A stretch of DNA of 64,000 bases from Brevundimonas sp. EYE_349 (GTDB taxonomy: Bacteria > Pseudomonadota > Alphaproteobacteria > Caulobacterales > Caulobacteraceae): the NCBI RefSeq assembly GCF_023147505.1, contig NZ_JAHXPB010000004.1:285942-349941 (forward strand), given 5' to 3'. Shown here one piece after another: positions 25,855-34,545 of the stretch; positions within the stretch are counted from its first letter, which is position 1; the number at the start of each line of letters is the position of its first letter. The notes under the pieces are model-generated. The model did not search any database. It was not told where the DNA came from and saw nothing but the letters and a program-made list of their open reading frames with translations. Position numbers and translations under genes: made by a program.

Positions 25855-26195
25855 TGACGTATGATCTTGTAAGCGGCGAGGTCGTCATAACGGCGACGGA
25901 GTTCAAGGCCAAGTGTCTGGACCTTTTGGACCGCGTGAACTCGGGCGCTGTGAAGAAGGTTCACATCACTAAACGGGGCAAGGAGGCTGCCGTTCTGGTT
26001 GCTCCAGAAGCAGCGGCCGAAGAGCCTTGGAATCCCCACAGCATGTTCGGGAGCATGAAGGGCTCGCTCGTGATCGACCCAAGCATCGATTTGGCGAAAC
26101 CCATTTACGAACAGGTGTTTGGAACGACGGTCGAGGCCGATATGGGGGTGGACGATCCTGAACACGACCTCAAGCTCGGACTACGCGAGGAATGA
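25854..26195 (+). CDS. Phd/YefM-type antitoxin
   Basis: A 113-residue protein. The N-terminal DNA-binding part EVVITATEFKAKCLDLLDRV then HITKRGKEAAVLVAPE is typical of the Phd/YefM fold. The acidic C-terminus ([14 protein letters not shown]) would wrap the toxin. Its stop overlaps the PIN toxin start by 4 bp, the usual antitoxin-toxin arrangement. A perfect palindrome reaches its start codon. Codon use is less GC-rich than in the neighbours, suggesting transfer. Confidence 0.9.
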   Translation: MTYDLVSGEVVITATEFKAKCLDLLDRVNSGAVKKVHITKRGKEAAVLVAPEAAAEEPWNPHSMFGSMKGSLVIDPSIDLAKPIYEQVFGTTVEADMGVDDPEHDLKLGLREE

Positions 26196-26611
26196 GCGAC
26201 GGTGTGCTGCTCGACACCCATGCTCTGATCTGGATCGTTTTGGGGGCGTCCATTCGTGAAGAAGCTGCCGCTGCGGTTGTGGCGGCCAGCACCAACGGCG
26301 GTGTCCACGTGTCCGCTGCGACGGCATGGGAGTTGGGAATAATCCGCCAGAAACGGTCGTTGGAGGTCGTGATCGGTGGAGACGTCAGGGGCTGGCTGTC
26401 CAAGGCGGTAAGGGCCACGCGCGCGCATCTGCTGTCTCTTGACGTTGATCTGATGCTTGATGTGAACGAGTTGCCTGATCTAACCCATCGAGACCCGACC
26501 GATCGAATGCTGATCGCCACAGCACGCGCTCATGATTTGACGCTCATCACCCGCGACCGCGCCATCCTAGCCTATGCGGCGGCGGGTCACGTGCGCGCCG
26601 TCGCCTGCTGA
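26192..26611 (+). CDS. PIN-domain toxin (VapC-like ribonuclease)
   Basis: A 139-residue PIN protein. LLDTHALIW gives the first catalytic Asp, [10 protein letters not shown] the Glu, [13 protein letters not shown] the third acidic residue and LITRDRAI the fourth, so the metal-binding set is complete. VapC toxins cut tRNA or rRNA when free of antitoxin. It is coupled to the Phd-type antitoxin. A Phd antitoxin with a PIN toxin is a common mixed pairing. Confidence 0.92.
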   Translation: MSDGVLLDTHALIWIVLGASIREEAAAAVVAASTNGGVHVSAATAWELGIIRQKRSLEVVIGGDVRGWLSKAVRATRAHLLSLDVDLMLDVNELPDLTHRDPTDRMLIATARAHDLTLITRDRAILAYAAAGHVRAVAC

Positions 26612-26620
26612 AACGGCGGC

Positions 26621-26649
26621 TTGGCGCGGGCACGGCGCGTCGCTATAAG
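26621..26649 (+). promoter_or_regulatory. Housekeeping promoter of ndk
   Basis: TTGGCGC (26621-26627), 14 bp, then GCTATAAG (26642-26649) closely match the Caulobacter sigma-73 consensus (TTGACGS, about 11-14 bp, GCTANAWC). The predicted start site would leave a leader of about 30 nt before the ndk ATG at 26689. Confidence 0.65.
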
Positions 26650-26688
26650 CCCGCGACCTTCAATCGACTGAACAAGAAGTCACATCCC

Positions 26689-27108
26689 ATGACCGAACGC
26701 ACCTTCTCGATCATCAAGCCCGACGCCACGCGCCGCAACCTGACCGGCGCGATCAACGCCGTGATCGAAGGCGCCGGCCTGCGCATCGTGGCCCAGCGCC
26801 GCGTCAAGCTGTCGACCGACCAGGCCAAGAAATTCTACGAAGTCCACGCCGAGCGTCCGTTCTACGGCGAACTGGTCGAGCAGATGACGGCCGAGCCGGT
26901 CGTGGTTCAGGTGCTGGAAGGCGACAACGCCGTGGCCGCCTATCGCGAAGTCATGGGCGCCACCAACCCGGAACAGGCCGCCGAAGGGACCATTCGCAAG
27001 CAGTTCGCCCTGTCGATCGGCGAAAACTCGGTCCACGGTTCGGACAGCCAGGACAACGCCAAGATCGAGATCGCTCAGTTCTTCACCGACGACCAGATCG
27101 TCGGCTAA
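26689..27108 (+). CDS. ndk: Nucleoside diphosphate kinase
   Basis: A 139-residue enzyme, the standard length. [18 protein letters not shown] opens the fold, and the active-site histidine is in [13 protein letters not shown]. It transfers the gamma-phosphate of ATP to other nucleoside diphosphates through a phospho-histidine. It has its own promoter (26621-26649) and its own terminator (27161-27194), so it is monocistronic. The PIN toxin gene ends 77 bp upstream. Confidence 0.97.
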   Translation: MTERTFSIIKPDATRRNLTGAINAVIEGAGLRIVAQRRVKLSTDQAKKFYEVHAERPFYGELVEQMTAEPVVVQVLEGDNAVAAYREVMGATNPEQAAEGTIRKQFALSIGENSVHGSDSQDNAKIEIAQFFTDDQIVG

Positions 27109-27160
27109 GGCCCGAGGCCGCGCGAGGGACCGCGTCCCGAGCATAGCGACACCTAGAATG

Positions 27161-27194
27161 AAAGGCCCGCGTTCGGAACCGGACGCGGGCCTTT
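27161..27194 (+). terminator. Intrinsic terminator of ndk
   Basis: A perfect 12-bp stem AAAGGCCCGCGT / ACGCGGGCCTTT with a 10-nt loop, ending in a T run (CTTTTCC). It lies 52 bp after the ndk stop. Confidence 0.8.
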
Positions 27195-27239
27195 TCCGTT
27201 CGGTCAGCATCGTCCCCCTCGCTGTCTCGGAGAAGACTT

Positions 27240-27440
27240 ATGAAGACCCTCATCAAACTGGCCCCCGTCGTCGGCGTCGTGGCCCTGCTGGCCGCCTGCG
27301 GCCAGACCATGGAACAACGCGCCGCCACCGGCGCCCTGGGCGGCGCGGTCGCCGGCCAGGCCATCGGCGGCAATACCGGCTCGACCGTGGCGGGCGCCGC
27401 CATCGGGGCCGTCGCCGGCGCGGCGACGAAGCCCCGCTAA
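27240..27440 (+). CDS. Small glycine-zipper lipoprotein
   Basis: A 66-residue protein with a lipoprotein signal peptide ending in the lipobox LLAAC at about residue 20. The mature part is a glycine zipper (GALGGAVAGQAIGGNTGSTV then AGAAIGAVAGAA), resembling the OsmB/YMGG-like group of envelope lipoproteins. Function unknown; stress-related envelope roles are known for some relatives. GGAGAAG lies just before the ATG. A hairpin with a T run at 27467-27498 ends the transcript. Confidence 0.8.
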   Translation: MKTLIKLAPVVGVVALLAACGQTMEQRAATGALGGAVAGQAIGGNTGSTVAGAAIGAVAGAATKPR

Positions 27441-27466
27441 ATCCAGGGCCTCAGGGCCGGATGACA

Positions 27467-27498
27467 AAAAGGCCCGGAGCGTACGCTCTGGGCCTTTT
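27467..27498. terminator. Bidirectional terminator between the glycine-zipper gene and the M13 peptidase
   Basis: Arms AAAAGGCCCGGAGCGT (27467-27482) and ACGCTCTGGGCCTTTT (27483-27498) pair with a single mismatch and have A runs and T runs on both sides, so it can act on both convergent transcripts. Confidence 0.8.
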
Positions 27499-27520
27499 CT
27501 GCGTCTGACGTCGAGCGCGC

Positions 27521-29575
27521 TTACCAGATGCGCGCGCGGGCGTCCGGCGCGATATATTCCTTCTGGTCCGGCGAGACGCCGAAGGCGGCGTACCAGGCGT
27601 CGATGTTGCGCGGAGACGTGGCCGCACGCACCGGCCCGGGCGAGTGGGGATCGGTGGTCAACTGCTCCTTCAGCGCGGCCTCGCGCGATTTCTCGCGCCA
27701 CACCTGCGCCCAGCCCAGGAAGACGCGCTGATCCCCCGTCAGCCCGTCAATGACCGGCGCCGGCTGGCCGTTCAGCGACTTGTGATAGGCGTCCAGCGCC
27801 AGCAGCAGGCCGCCCAGGTCGGCGATGTTCTCGCCCATGGTCAGCTCGCCGTTGACGTGCACGCCGGGGATCGGCTCCAGCTTGTCGTAGATGGCGCCCA
27901 GCACCTTGGCGCGCTCCTCGAAGCGGGCGGCGTCCTCCGGCGTCCACCAGTCGCGCAGCACCCCGTCGCCGTCGGACTTGCGGCCCTGGTCGTCGAAGCC
28001 GTGGGTGATTTCGTGACCGATCACCGCGCCGATGCCGCCATAGTTGACGGCCGGGTCCGCGTTCGGATCGAAGAAGGGCGCCTGCAGTATGGCGGCGGGG
28101 AAGACGATCTCGTTGCGCGGCGGGTTGTAATAGGCGTTCACCGTCTGGGGCGTCATGCCCCATTCCAGCGGATCGACGGGCTTGCCGATCTTGCCGCGCT
28201 TGTAATCCCATTCGAAGGCGGCCGAGCGTTCGACGTTGCCGTACAGATCGTCAGGCTTCAGCTCCAGCCCGTCATAGCTGCGCCATTTGTCGGGATAGCC
28301 GATCTTCACCCCGAACTTGGACATCTTGTACAGCGCCTGTTCGCGCGTCGGCTCGCTCATCCAGTCGACGTGCTTCAGCCGCTCGGTCATGGCGTCGCGG
28401 ATATTGCCGACCAGGGCCTCCATCTGCGCCTTGGACGAGGCGGGGAAGTGCAGGCGGACGTATTCCTGGGCCAAGACCTCGCCCAGCTGACCGTCGACCA
28501 GGGCCACGCCCCGGTTCCAGCGCGGGCGGTTCTCGGGCTGGCCGCGCAGCGTCTTGCCCCGGAACTCGAAGCGGCTGTCGACGAAGGCCTGCGACAGATA
28601 GGGGCTGGCCTGATCGACCACGTTGAACGCCTGCCAGGCCTTCAGCGTCTCGATCGGGGTGTCGGCGAACACCTGGGCGATGCCGGGGATGGCGGTGTTC
28701 TCCATCAGCACCAGGGTCTCGACGTCCGTCACCTTGGCGCCCGACAGGAAGGCGGCCCAGTCGACGCCGGGGGCCAGGGTCGGCAGGTCCGCCGCCTTGG
28801 CGGGATTGTACAGCTTGTCGATCTGGCGGCGCTCGACCGTGGTCCAGTGCTTTTCGGCCACCTTGGTTTCGAAGGCCAGGATGTCGGCGGCGGACTTGGC
28901 CGGATCGGTCCAGCCGATGGCCGTCAGTGTCCGGGTCAGATAGGCCAGATAGGCTTCGCGCTGAGCGGCGAAGTCCGGCTTCAGATAGTAGTCGCGATCC
29001 GGCAGCCCCAGGCCGCCCTGACCCAGATAGGCCGAGTTCATGTCCGGCTTCTGCAGGTCCTCGAACACGTCGAGGCCGAACAGGGAGGCGCCGAAGCCTT
29101 CGTGGCTCTGCCCCATCAGGCGGGCCATGCCGGCGTGGTCCGTGACGGCCTTGACCGCCGCCAGGTCGGCGGCAAGCGGAGTCGCCGCCAACTGATTGAC
29201 GCGGGCCTCGTCCATGAAGCTGGCGTAAAGGGCGCCGACCTTCTGGGCGTTGGCGTTGGCCGGATTGGCGGCGCTGGCCTCGATGATGGCCTTCAACTGC
29301 GCCTGGGCGTTTTCGTACAGCACGTCGAACGGGCCGAAGCGGGCCTTGTCCGCCGGAATCTCGGTGGTGCGCAGATAGGTCCCGTTGGCGTATTCGTTGA
29401 AGTCGTCGCCTGGCTTCACGGTCGTGTCACGCCCGGTCAGGTCGAAGCCCCAGGTTCCGAACGGAGAAGGCGCGCCCGGCAGACCGTGCGAATGCTCCTG
29501 GGCCGAGGCCGCGCCGCCGGTCAGGGCGACGACGATACAGGCCGAACAGGCGGCCATCAGACGAATGCGATTCAT
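27521..29575 (-). CDS. M13 family zinc metallopeptidase (neprilysin/PepO-like)
   Basis: A 684-residue exported peptidase. A signal peptide (MNRIRLMAACSACIVVALTG, cut near ASAQEH) is followed by the M13 N-terminal part (DDFNEYANGTYLR). The catalytic zinc motif is VIGHEITHGFDDQG at about residue 530, and the third ligand Glu is in GENIADLGGL. The substrate-binding motif NAYYNPPRNEIVFPAAIL is also present. It would cleave peptides in the periplasm. The in-frame ATG at 29609-29611 would put extra polar residues before the signal peptide, so ATG 29575 is chosen. Confidence 0.94.
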   Translation of the reverse strand: MNRIRLMAACSACIVVALTGGAASAQEHSHGLPGAPSPFGTWGFDLTGRDTTVKPGDDFNEYANGTYLRTTEIPADKARFGPFDVLYENAQAQLKAIIEASAANPANANAQKVGALYASFMDEARVNQLAATPLAADLAAVKAVTDHAGMARLMGQSHEGFGASLFGLDVFEDLQKPDMNSAYLGQGGLGLPDRDYYLKPDFAAQREAYLAYLTRTLTAIGWTDPAKSAADILAFETKVAEKHWTTVERRQIDKLYNPAKAADLPTLAPGVDWAAFLSGAKVTDVETLVLMENTAIPGIAQVFADTPIETLKAWQAFNVVDQASPYLSQAFVDSRFEFRGKTLRGQPENRPRWNRGVALVDGQLGEVLAQEYVRLHFPASSKAQMEALVGNIRDAMTERLKHVDWMSEPTREQALYKMSKFGVKIGYPDKWRSYDGLELKPDDLYGNVERSAAFEWDYKRGKIGKPVDPLEWGMTPQTVNAYYNPPRNEIVFPAAILQAPFFDPNADPAVNYGGIGAVIGHEITHGFDDQGRKSDGDGVLRDWWTPEDAARFEERAKVLGAIYDKLEPIPGVHVNGELTMGENIADLGGLLLALDAYHKSLNGQPAPVIDGLTGDQRVFLGWAQVWREKSREAALKEQLTTDPHSPGPVRAATSPRNIDAWYAAFGVSPDQKEYIAPDARARIW

Positions 29576-29694
29576 GGAAGACAGGGTCCCGATTTTGATC
29601 GGCGGCACCATCGCGCCGGTGCGGCGGTCTGTCGCATGACGTTTTTGTAATCTTCGGGGCGGTTCGGTCGGGAAGCGAAGGCTGCTCTTGAGCC

Positions 29695-29725
29695 CGTCAT
29701 CCCAGGTCTCGTGCCCAGGATGACG
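29695..29725. repeat. Short palindromic intergenic repeat (CGTCATCC...GGATGACG)
   Basis: Arms CGTCATCC (29695-29702) and GGATGACG (29718-29725) with a 15-nt centre. The tips match those of the longer element at 2442-2549. It lies between the M13 peptidase and purN. Confidence 0.6.
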
Positions 29726-29739
29726 AATGGGGGCGGGGC

Positions 29740-30342
29740 CTAACCCCGCCCCAAATCTCTGCAGAACGCGCCCAGCACGCGCGGATACAGCTCATGCTCG
29801 GCCGTCTTGACCCGTTCGGCTAAGGCCTCCGGCGTATCGTCCGCGACGATCGGCACGCGGGCCTGACCCAGGATCGGGCCTTCATCGACGCCTTCGGTCA
29901 CCAGATGCACGGTGCAGCCCGCCTCGGCGTCGCTGGCGGCTATGGCGCGGGCGTGGGTGTCTAGACCTGGATACAGCGGCAGAAGGCTGGGGTGGATGTT
30001 CAGCATCCGTCCGCGCCAGCCGCCGACCAGCCAGGGCGTCAGCACCCGCATATAGCCGGCCAGGGCCACGACCTCGATCCCGGCGCTTCGCAGCACGCCG
30101 TCCACCGCCCGCTCATGCGCCTCGCGGTCCTTGCTGAACGGCTTGTGGGCCACGGTCGCCGTGGTCACGCCCTTGGCCGCCGCGATGGCCAAACCGCCCG
30201 CGCCCTCGATGTTGGACACCACCAGCGCCACTTCGTAGCCGCTGTCCGTCCGCTGCCCCGCATCGATCAACGCGGCCATGTTGGACCCGGCGCCGGAAAT
30301 CAGGACGGCGACGCGGACGGGCGGTAGGGGGGAGGACGACAT
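29740..30342 (-). CDS. purN: Phosphoribosylglycinamide formyltransferase
   Basis: A 200-residue enzyme. VAVLISGAGSNMAALIDA is the N-terminal nucleotide loop, LAGYMRVLTPWLV and MLNIHPSLLPLYPGLDTHAR carry the catalytic Asn-His pair, and GCTVHLVTEGVDEGP with its Asp completes the active site. It transfers a formyl group from 10-formyltetrahydrofolate to glycinamide ribonucleotide, step three of purine synthesis. purM lies about 1.8 kb upstream on the same strand, separated by an S10 peptidase gene on the opposite strand, so the two pur genes are not one operon here. Confidence 0.95.
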   Translation of the reverse strand: MSSSPLPPVRVAVLISGAGSNMAALIDAGQRTDSGYEVALVVSNIEGAGGLAIAAAKGVTTATVAHKPFSKDREAHERAVDGVLRSAGIEVVALAGYMRVLTPWLVGGWRGRMLNIHPSLLPLYPGLDTHARAIAASDAEAGCTVHLVTEGVDEGPILGQARVPIVADDTPEALAERVKTAEHELYPRVLGAFCRDLGRG

Positions 30343-30482
30343 GGCCTCGCATTGGCCGGGCGGGCGGCGGTTGGCAAGACGAAACGCGAATGACCCTTGT
30401 GGTCGGCTCCACCGGGACGTTAGCCTGTAACGTCGGCCGCGCGGCGAGGGGTTGCGGGTCGGCGCGTACAGGGGACTATCGT

Positions 30483-32096
30483 ATGAACAGACTGATCTGC
30501 CTCGCGGCCATCGCCGCGATGTTGGGCGCGCCCGTGGCGGCGCTGGCGCAGGAGAGCGGCGCCAACAACAGCAGCAGCAACAACGGCGGGGGCGCGTCGA
30601 TGCGCTCCGCGACCGACCGATTCCGCAACGCCAACGCTGAGGCCATCGAGAAGGACTGGGCCCGCGCCCCGGTGCAGGAGACCGAGGTGGTCACCGCCCA
30701 TTCGGTCAACGCCCACGGCAAGACCCTGCGCTATCACGCGACGGCGGGCACCCTGACGATCCGCGACGATGCGGGGATGCCGACCGCCAGCCTGTTCTAC
30801 ACCGCCTATACGCTGGACGGTCAGCCGGTCGGAACGCGGCCAGTGACCTATCTCTACAACGGCGGGCCGGGCTCGCCGACCGTGTGGCTGCACATGGGCT
30901 CGTTCGGGCCGATGCGGGTTCAGACCGACGGGCCGACCGTGGTCCGCCCCGCGCCGTTCGCCTTCGGCCCCAACGACCAGACCCTGCTGGACCAGACCGA
31001 TCTGGTCTTCATCGATATGGTCGGTGCCGGCTTCTCGCGGCCGCTGGGCGAGACGCCCGGTTCGACCTTCTGGGGCGTGGACGGCGACGCCGACGCCTTC
31101 GCCCGCGCCATCATGCGATACACGACCAAGTTCAGCCGCTGGTCCAGTCCGAAATACATCATCGGCGAATCCTATGGCACGCTGCGCACCGGGGCCGTGG
31201 CCTTCCAGTTGGAAGATCGGGGGATGTCGCTGAACGGGGTCGTTCTGCTGTCGTCGATCATGAACTATGGCGTGCGCCAACCGGGCTATCCGCAGAACTT
31301 CGTCACCCTGCTGCCGACCTATGCGGCGACGGCCTGGTATCACAGGAAGCTGGCCAATCCGGCCGCCACGGTCGATGAGCAGGTTCAGCGTGCCCGCGAC
31401 TTCGCGCTGGGGCCCTACGCCTCGGCCCTGGCCAAGGGGCATATGATCTCTCAGGCCGAGCGCGCCGACATCGTGCGCCAGATGAGCGAACTGACCGGCC
31501 TGTCGACCACCTTCATCGACAACGCCAATATGCGCGTGGACCTGAGTAGCTTCCGCAAGGAGCTGCTGCGCGACCGGCGCCAGACCATCGGCCGGCTGGA
31601 CACCCGCTACCTGGGTCTGGACGAGGACGCTTCAGGCGGGGAGCCCGAGGATGATCCGTCCAGCTCGGCCGTCACCGGGGCCTATTTCGGCGTCTTCCGC
31701 GATTATGTGGCCAATCAGCTGAACTACAAGACCGACGTCGAATACCGGATGTCGGCGCGGGGCCTGCCGGGCTTCAACTGGAACTGGAGCCACCGTCCGC
31801 CGGTGGGCGGGCCGCAGACCACGCCGAACACCGCCGTCGACCTGGCCACGGCGATGCGGCGCAACCCGTATCTCAAGGTCATGTCGCTGAACGGCTATTA
31901 CGACGCCGCCACGCCCTTCTTCTCGACAGAGTTCGACCTGGCGCAGATGATGCTGGAGCCCAGCATCCGGCCGAACCTTGAGTTCACCTACTACGAGGGC
32001 GGGCACATGATGTATCTGAGCCACGACGCCCTGGTGAAGCTTCACACCGATCTATCGCGCTTCTACGCCCAGACGGCGAACGGCGGCGCGCGGTAG
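30483..32096 (+). CDS. S10 family serine carboxypeptidase, exported
   Basis: A 537-residue protein with a signal peptide (MNRLICLAAIAAMLGAPVAA, cut near LAQES) and a low-complexity Ser/Asn stretch after it. YNGGPGSPTVWLHMGSFGP forms the oxyanion region, IIGESYGTLRTGAVA holds the catalytic Ser (GESYG), YYDAATPFF the Asp and YEGGHMMYL the His. It would remove C-terminal residues from peptides in the periplasm. The start at ATG 30483 gives the signal peptide directly. It is inserted between purN and purM on the opposite strand. Confidence 0.9.
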   Translation: MNRLICLAAIAAMLGAPVAALAQESGANNSSSNNGGGASMRSATDRFRNANAEAIEKDWARAPVQETEVVTAHSVNAHGKTLRYHATAGTLTIRDDAGMPTASLFYTAYTLDGQPVGTRPVTYLYNGGPGSPTVWLHMGSFGPMRVQTDGPTVVRPAPFAFGPNDQTLLDQTDLVFIDMVGAGFSRPLGETPGSTFWGVDGDADAFARAIMRYTTKFSRWSSPKYIIGESYGTLRTGAVAFQLEDRGMSLNGVVLLSSIMNYGVRQPGYPQNFVTLLPTYAATAWYHRKLANPAATVDEQVQRARDFALGPYASALAKGHMISQAERADIVRQMSELTGLSTTFIDNANMRVDLSSFRKELLRDRRQTIGRLDTRYLGLDEDASGGEPEDDPSSSAVTGAYFGVFRDYVANQLNYKTDVEYRMSARGLPGFNWNWSHRPPVGGPQTTPNTAVDLATAMRRNPYLKVMSLNGYYDAATPFFSTEFDLAQMMLEPSIRPNLEFTYYEGGHMMYLSHDALVKLHTDLSRFYAQTANGGAR

Positions 32097-32118
32097 ATGC
32101 AAAGGCGTTGGAAGCGGC

Positions 32119-33156
32119 TCAGGCCGCTTCCAACTGTCCGCAGACGAAGGCGACTTCGCCGGCGTTGAGCAGGGCGGCAAGGACCGGCTCGGCGTTTTCG
32201 GGCGAGACAATCAGGATGAAGCCGACGCCGCAGTTGAAGGTGCGGCGCATCTCGTGGTCGCTTATGCCGCCGGTTTCGGCCAACCACTGGAACACGGCGG
32301 GCATGGGCCAGGCGTCCCAGTCGAACTTGGCCTGCAGACCCTCGGCGATGCAGCGGGCCGGGTTTTCGATTAGGCCGCCGCCGGTGATGTGGGCCGCGCC
32401 CTTGACCAGGCCCGCCTTCATGATCGGCAGGACCGGCTTCACATAGATGCGGGTCGGCTCCATCAGGGCCTGGGCCAGCGAGCGGTCCTTGGCGAAGGGG
32501 GCGTCGTCGCCCCAGGCCAGGCCGGACTTCTCGACCACCTTACGCACCAGCGAATAGCCGTTGGAGTGCGGGCCGGTGGAGGCCAGGCCGATGATGATGT
32601 CGCCCGCCGCCTGACGATCCAGATAGGGCAGGGCGTGGCCGCGCTCGACGGCGCCCAGGCTGAAGCCCGCCAGGTCATAGTCGCCGTCGGTGTACATGCC
32701 CGGCATTTCGGCGGTCTCGCCGCCGACCAGGGCCGCGCCAGCCTGACGGCAGCCTTCGGCGATGCCGGCGACGACGCGGCGGGCGGCGTCGATCTCGAGC
32801 CGGCCCGTGGCGTAATAGTCGAGGAACAGCAGCGGTTCGGCGCCCTGGGCCAATAGGTCATTGACGCACATGGCGACCAGATCGACGCCCACGCCGTCAT
32901 GGCGGCCCGTTTCGATGGCGATCTTCAGCTTGGTGCCCACGCCATCGGTGGTGGAGACGATCAGCGGATCCTCGAACCCGGCGGCCTTCAGGTCGAACAG
33001 GGCGCCGAAACCGCCCAGCGAAGGCTCCGATCCGGGGCGGGCCGTGGACTTGGCCAAGGGCTTGATGTGTTCGACCAGCATTTCGCCGGCGTCGATGTCC
33101 ACGCCCGCATCGGCGTAGGTCAGGCCGTTTTCGAGAGGCTTTTGGGTGTCGCTCAT
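32119..33156 (-). CDS. purM: Phosphoribosylformylglycinamidine cyclo-ligase
   Basis: A 345-residue enzyme of the PurM/SelD superfamily. Motifs include [12 protein letters not shown] at the start, [32 protein letters not shown] and [15 protein letters not shown]. It closes the imidazole ring to form aminoimidazole ribonucleotide using ATP, step five of purine synthesis. ATG 33156 is chosen, as the N-terminus matches the family there. It diverges from rnd across a 79-bp shared promoter region and converges with the S10 peptidase gene. Confidence 0.96.
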   Translation of the reverse strand: MSDTQKPLENGLTYADAGVDIDAGEMLVEHIKPLAKSTARPGSEPSLGGFGALFDLKAAGFEDPLIVSTTDGVGTKLKIAIETGRHDGVGVDLVAMCVNDLLAQGAEPLLFLDYYATGRLEIDAARRVVAGIAEGCRQAGAALVGGETAEMPGMYTDGDYDLAGFSLGAVERGHALPYLDRQAAGDIIIGLASTGPHSNGYSLVRKVVEKSGLAWGDDAPFAKDRSLAQALMEPTRIYVKPVLPIMKAGLVKGAAHITGGGLIENPARCIAEGLQAKFDWDAWPMPAVFQWLAETGGISDHEMRRTFNCGVGFILIVSPENAEPVLAALLNAGEVAFVCGQLEAA

Positions 33157-33198
33157 GGATCTTGGGCCTGGAATCGGGGCGGAAATGCAGCGCGGGTC

Positions 33199-33229
33199 TT
33201 GCCACACATGGGTTGCGGGGGGCTATAGC
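33199..33229 (+). promoter_or_regulatory. Candidate promoter of rnd, possibly leaderless
   Basis: GCTATAGC (33222-33229) is a strong match to the Caulobacter -10 consensus. A -35-like TTGCCAC (33199-33205) lies 16 bp upstream. The rnd ATG begins only 7 bp after the -10 box (33236), so transcription would start at or next to the start codon. Confidence 0.5.
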
Positions 33230-33235
33230 ACCGGA

Positions 33236-34384
33236 ATGACGCCGATCACCACCAATGAGGCGCTGGCCGAGTTCTGCGCCCGCGTATCCTCCGCCCCCTT
33301 CATCACGGTCGATACCGAGTTCATGCGGGAAACGACCTATTGGCCCCGGCTGTGCCTGATCCAGGCCGCGTCGGCCGACCATGCCGCGATCATCGACCCG
33401 ATGGCCGAGGGGCTGGACCTGGAGCCGTTCCTTGACCTGTTGCGCGACGAGAGGATCATCAAGGTCTTCCACGCCTGTCGCCAGGATGTGGAAATCTTCG
33501 TGCGGCTGGGCGCCATGCCCAAACCCCTGTTCGACACCCAGGTCGCGGCCATGGCGGCGGGCTTTGGCGAGCAGGTGGCCTATGATTCGCTGGTCCGGCA
33601 GACGCTGCGGATCGAGGTGGACAAGGGCAGCCGCTTCACCGACTGGGCGCGTCGGCCGCTGTCCGACAGCCAGCTGGTCTATGCGCTGGGCGACGTGACC
33701 CATCTGGCGGCCCTGTATCCCAAGCTGCGCGACCGGCTGCAGAAGGAAGGGCGGCTGGACTGGGTGATGTCGGAGATGGAGGGGCTGACCGATCCGGCCC
33801 TTTACGACACCAATCCCGAGAACGCCTGGAAGCGGCTGAAGCCCAAGAAGTTCTCGGCCAAATATCTGGCCGCCTTCAAGGCCGTGGCCGTCTGGCGCGA
33901 GCGCGCGGCGCAGGAGCGGGACCAGCCGCGCGGCCGCATCCTGAAGGACGAGGGCGTGGACGAGATCGCCCAGCAGACCCCCACCGACCCGGACGCCTTC
34001 AACCGTCTGCGTTCGGTGCCCAAGGGATTCGGCGGTTCGCGCCTGGGGCTGGAGCTGGCCGAGGAGCTGAAGCGCGTCCTGGCCGATCCTGAAGCCTTCG
34101 CGCCCGAAATGGAGCGCCCGGCCCACCGTCAGCCCGCCCCGCCATCGGTGGTCGAACTGCTGAAGGTGCTGCTGAAGGCCAAGAGCGACAACGCCGGCGT
34201 GGCCTCCAAACTGATCGCCACGGTCGCGGACCTGGAGAAGATCGCCATCAGCGACGACGCCGACATCGACGCCATGAAGGGCTGGCGTCGCCAGATCTTC
34301 GGTGAGGATGCACTGAAGCTGAAACGCGGCGAGATCGCCCTGGTGCTGAATGGCGCGCGGGTGGAAGTCGTCGAGATCGAGTAG
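33236..34384 (+). CDS. rnd: Ribonuclease D
   Basis: A 382-residue DEDDy-type 3'-to-5' exoribonuclease. FITVDTEFMRETTYWPRLCL gives the first Asp and Glu, IKVFHACRQDVEIF the second Asp, and YALGDVTHLAALYPKL the Tyr-Asp set. An HRDC domain follows (about 210-290, KAVAVWRERAAQERDQPRGR). It trims tRNA precursors and other small RNAs. There is no Shine-Dalgarno sequence at the ATG. It faces purM head to head. Confidence 0.94.
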   Translation: MTPITTNEALAEFCARVSSAPFITVDTEFMRETTYWPRLCLIQAASADHAAIIDPMAEGLDLEPFLDLLRDERIIKVFHACRQDVEIFVRLGAMPKPLFDTQVAAMAAGFGEQVAYDSLVRQTLRIEVDKGSRFTDWARRPLSDSQLVYALGDVTHLAALYPKLRDRLQKEGRLDWVMSEMEGLTDPALYDTNPENAWKRLKPKKFSAKYLAAFKAVAVWRERAAQERDQPRGRILKDEGVDEIAQQTPTDPDAFNRLRSVPKGFGGSRLGLELAEELKRVLADPEAFAPEMERPAHRQPAPPSVVELLKVLLKAKSDNAGVASKLIATVADLEKIAISDDADIDAMKGWRRQIFGEDALKLKRGEIALVLNGARVEVVEIE

Positions 34385-34392
34385 CCTGAACG

Positions 34393-34534
34393 TCTCCTAC
34401 CCGCCTTGCGGGGAGGGGGACCGCGAGGCGATGGAAGGGCTCTTGAAGTCCCACAGGCGCCCGTGACGCGGCTTAGAGCCCCTCCGTCACGGCGCGGAAG
34501 GCGCGCCGCCCCACCTCCCCACTCAGTGGGGAGG
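34393..34534. repeat. Intergenic repeat with CTCCCCAC/GTGGGGAG hairpins
   Basis: The gap between rnd and ppx begins with CTCCTACCCGCC TTGCGGGGAGG and ends with a perfect hairpin CCTCCCCAC-TCA-GTGGGGAGG (34514-34534). The layout, a hairpin at each end with a GC-rich middle, matches the element at 55178-55323, so both may belong to one repeat class. Confidence 0.55.
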
Positions 34535-34545
34535 AGCCTTTGGCC

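Noticed and set aside
27644..29650. Long plus-strand frame opposite the M13 peptidase
   Set aside because: It has no motif, and the peptidase on the other strand has a complete active site.
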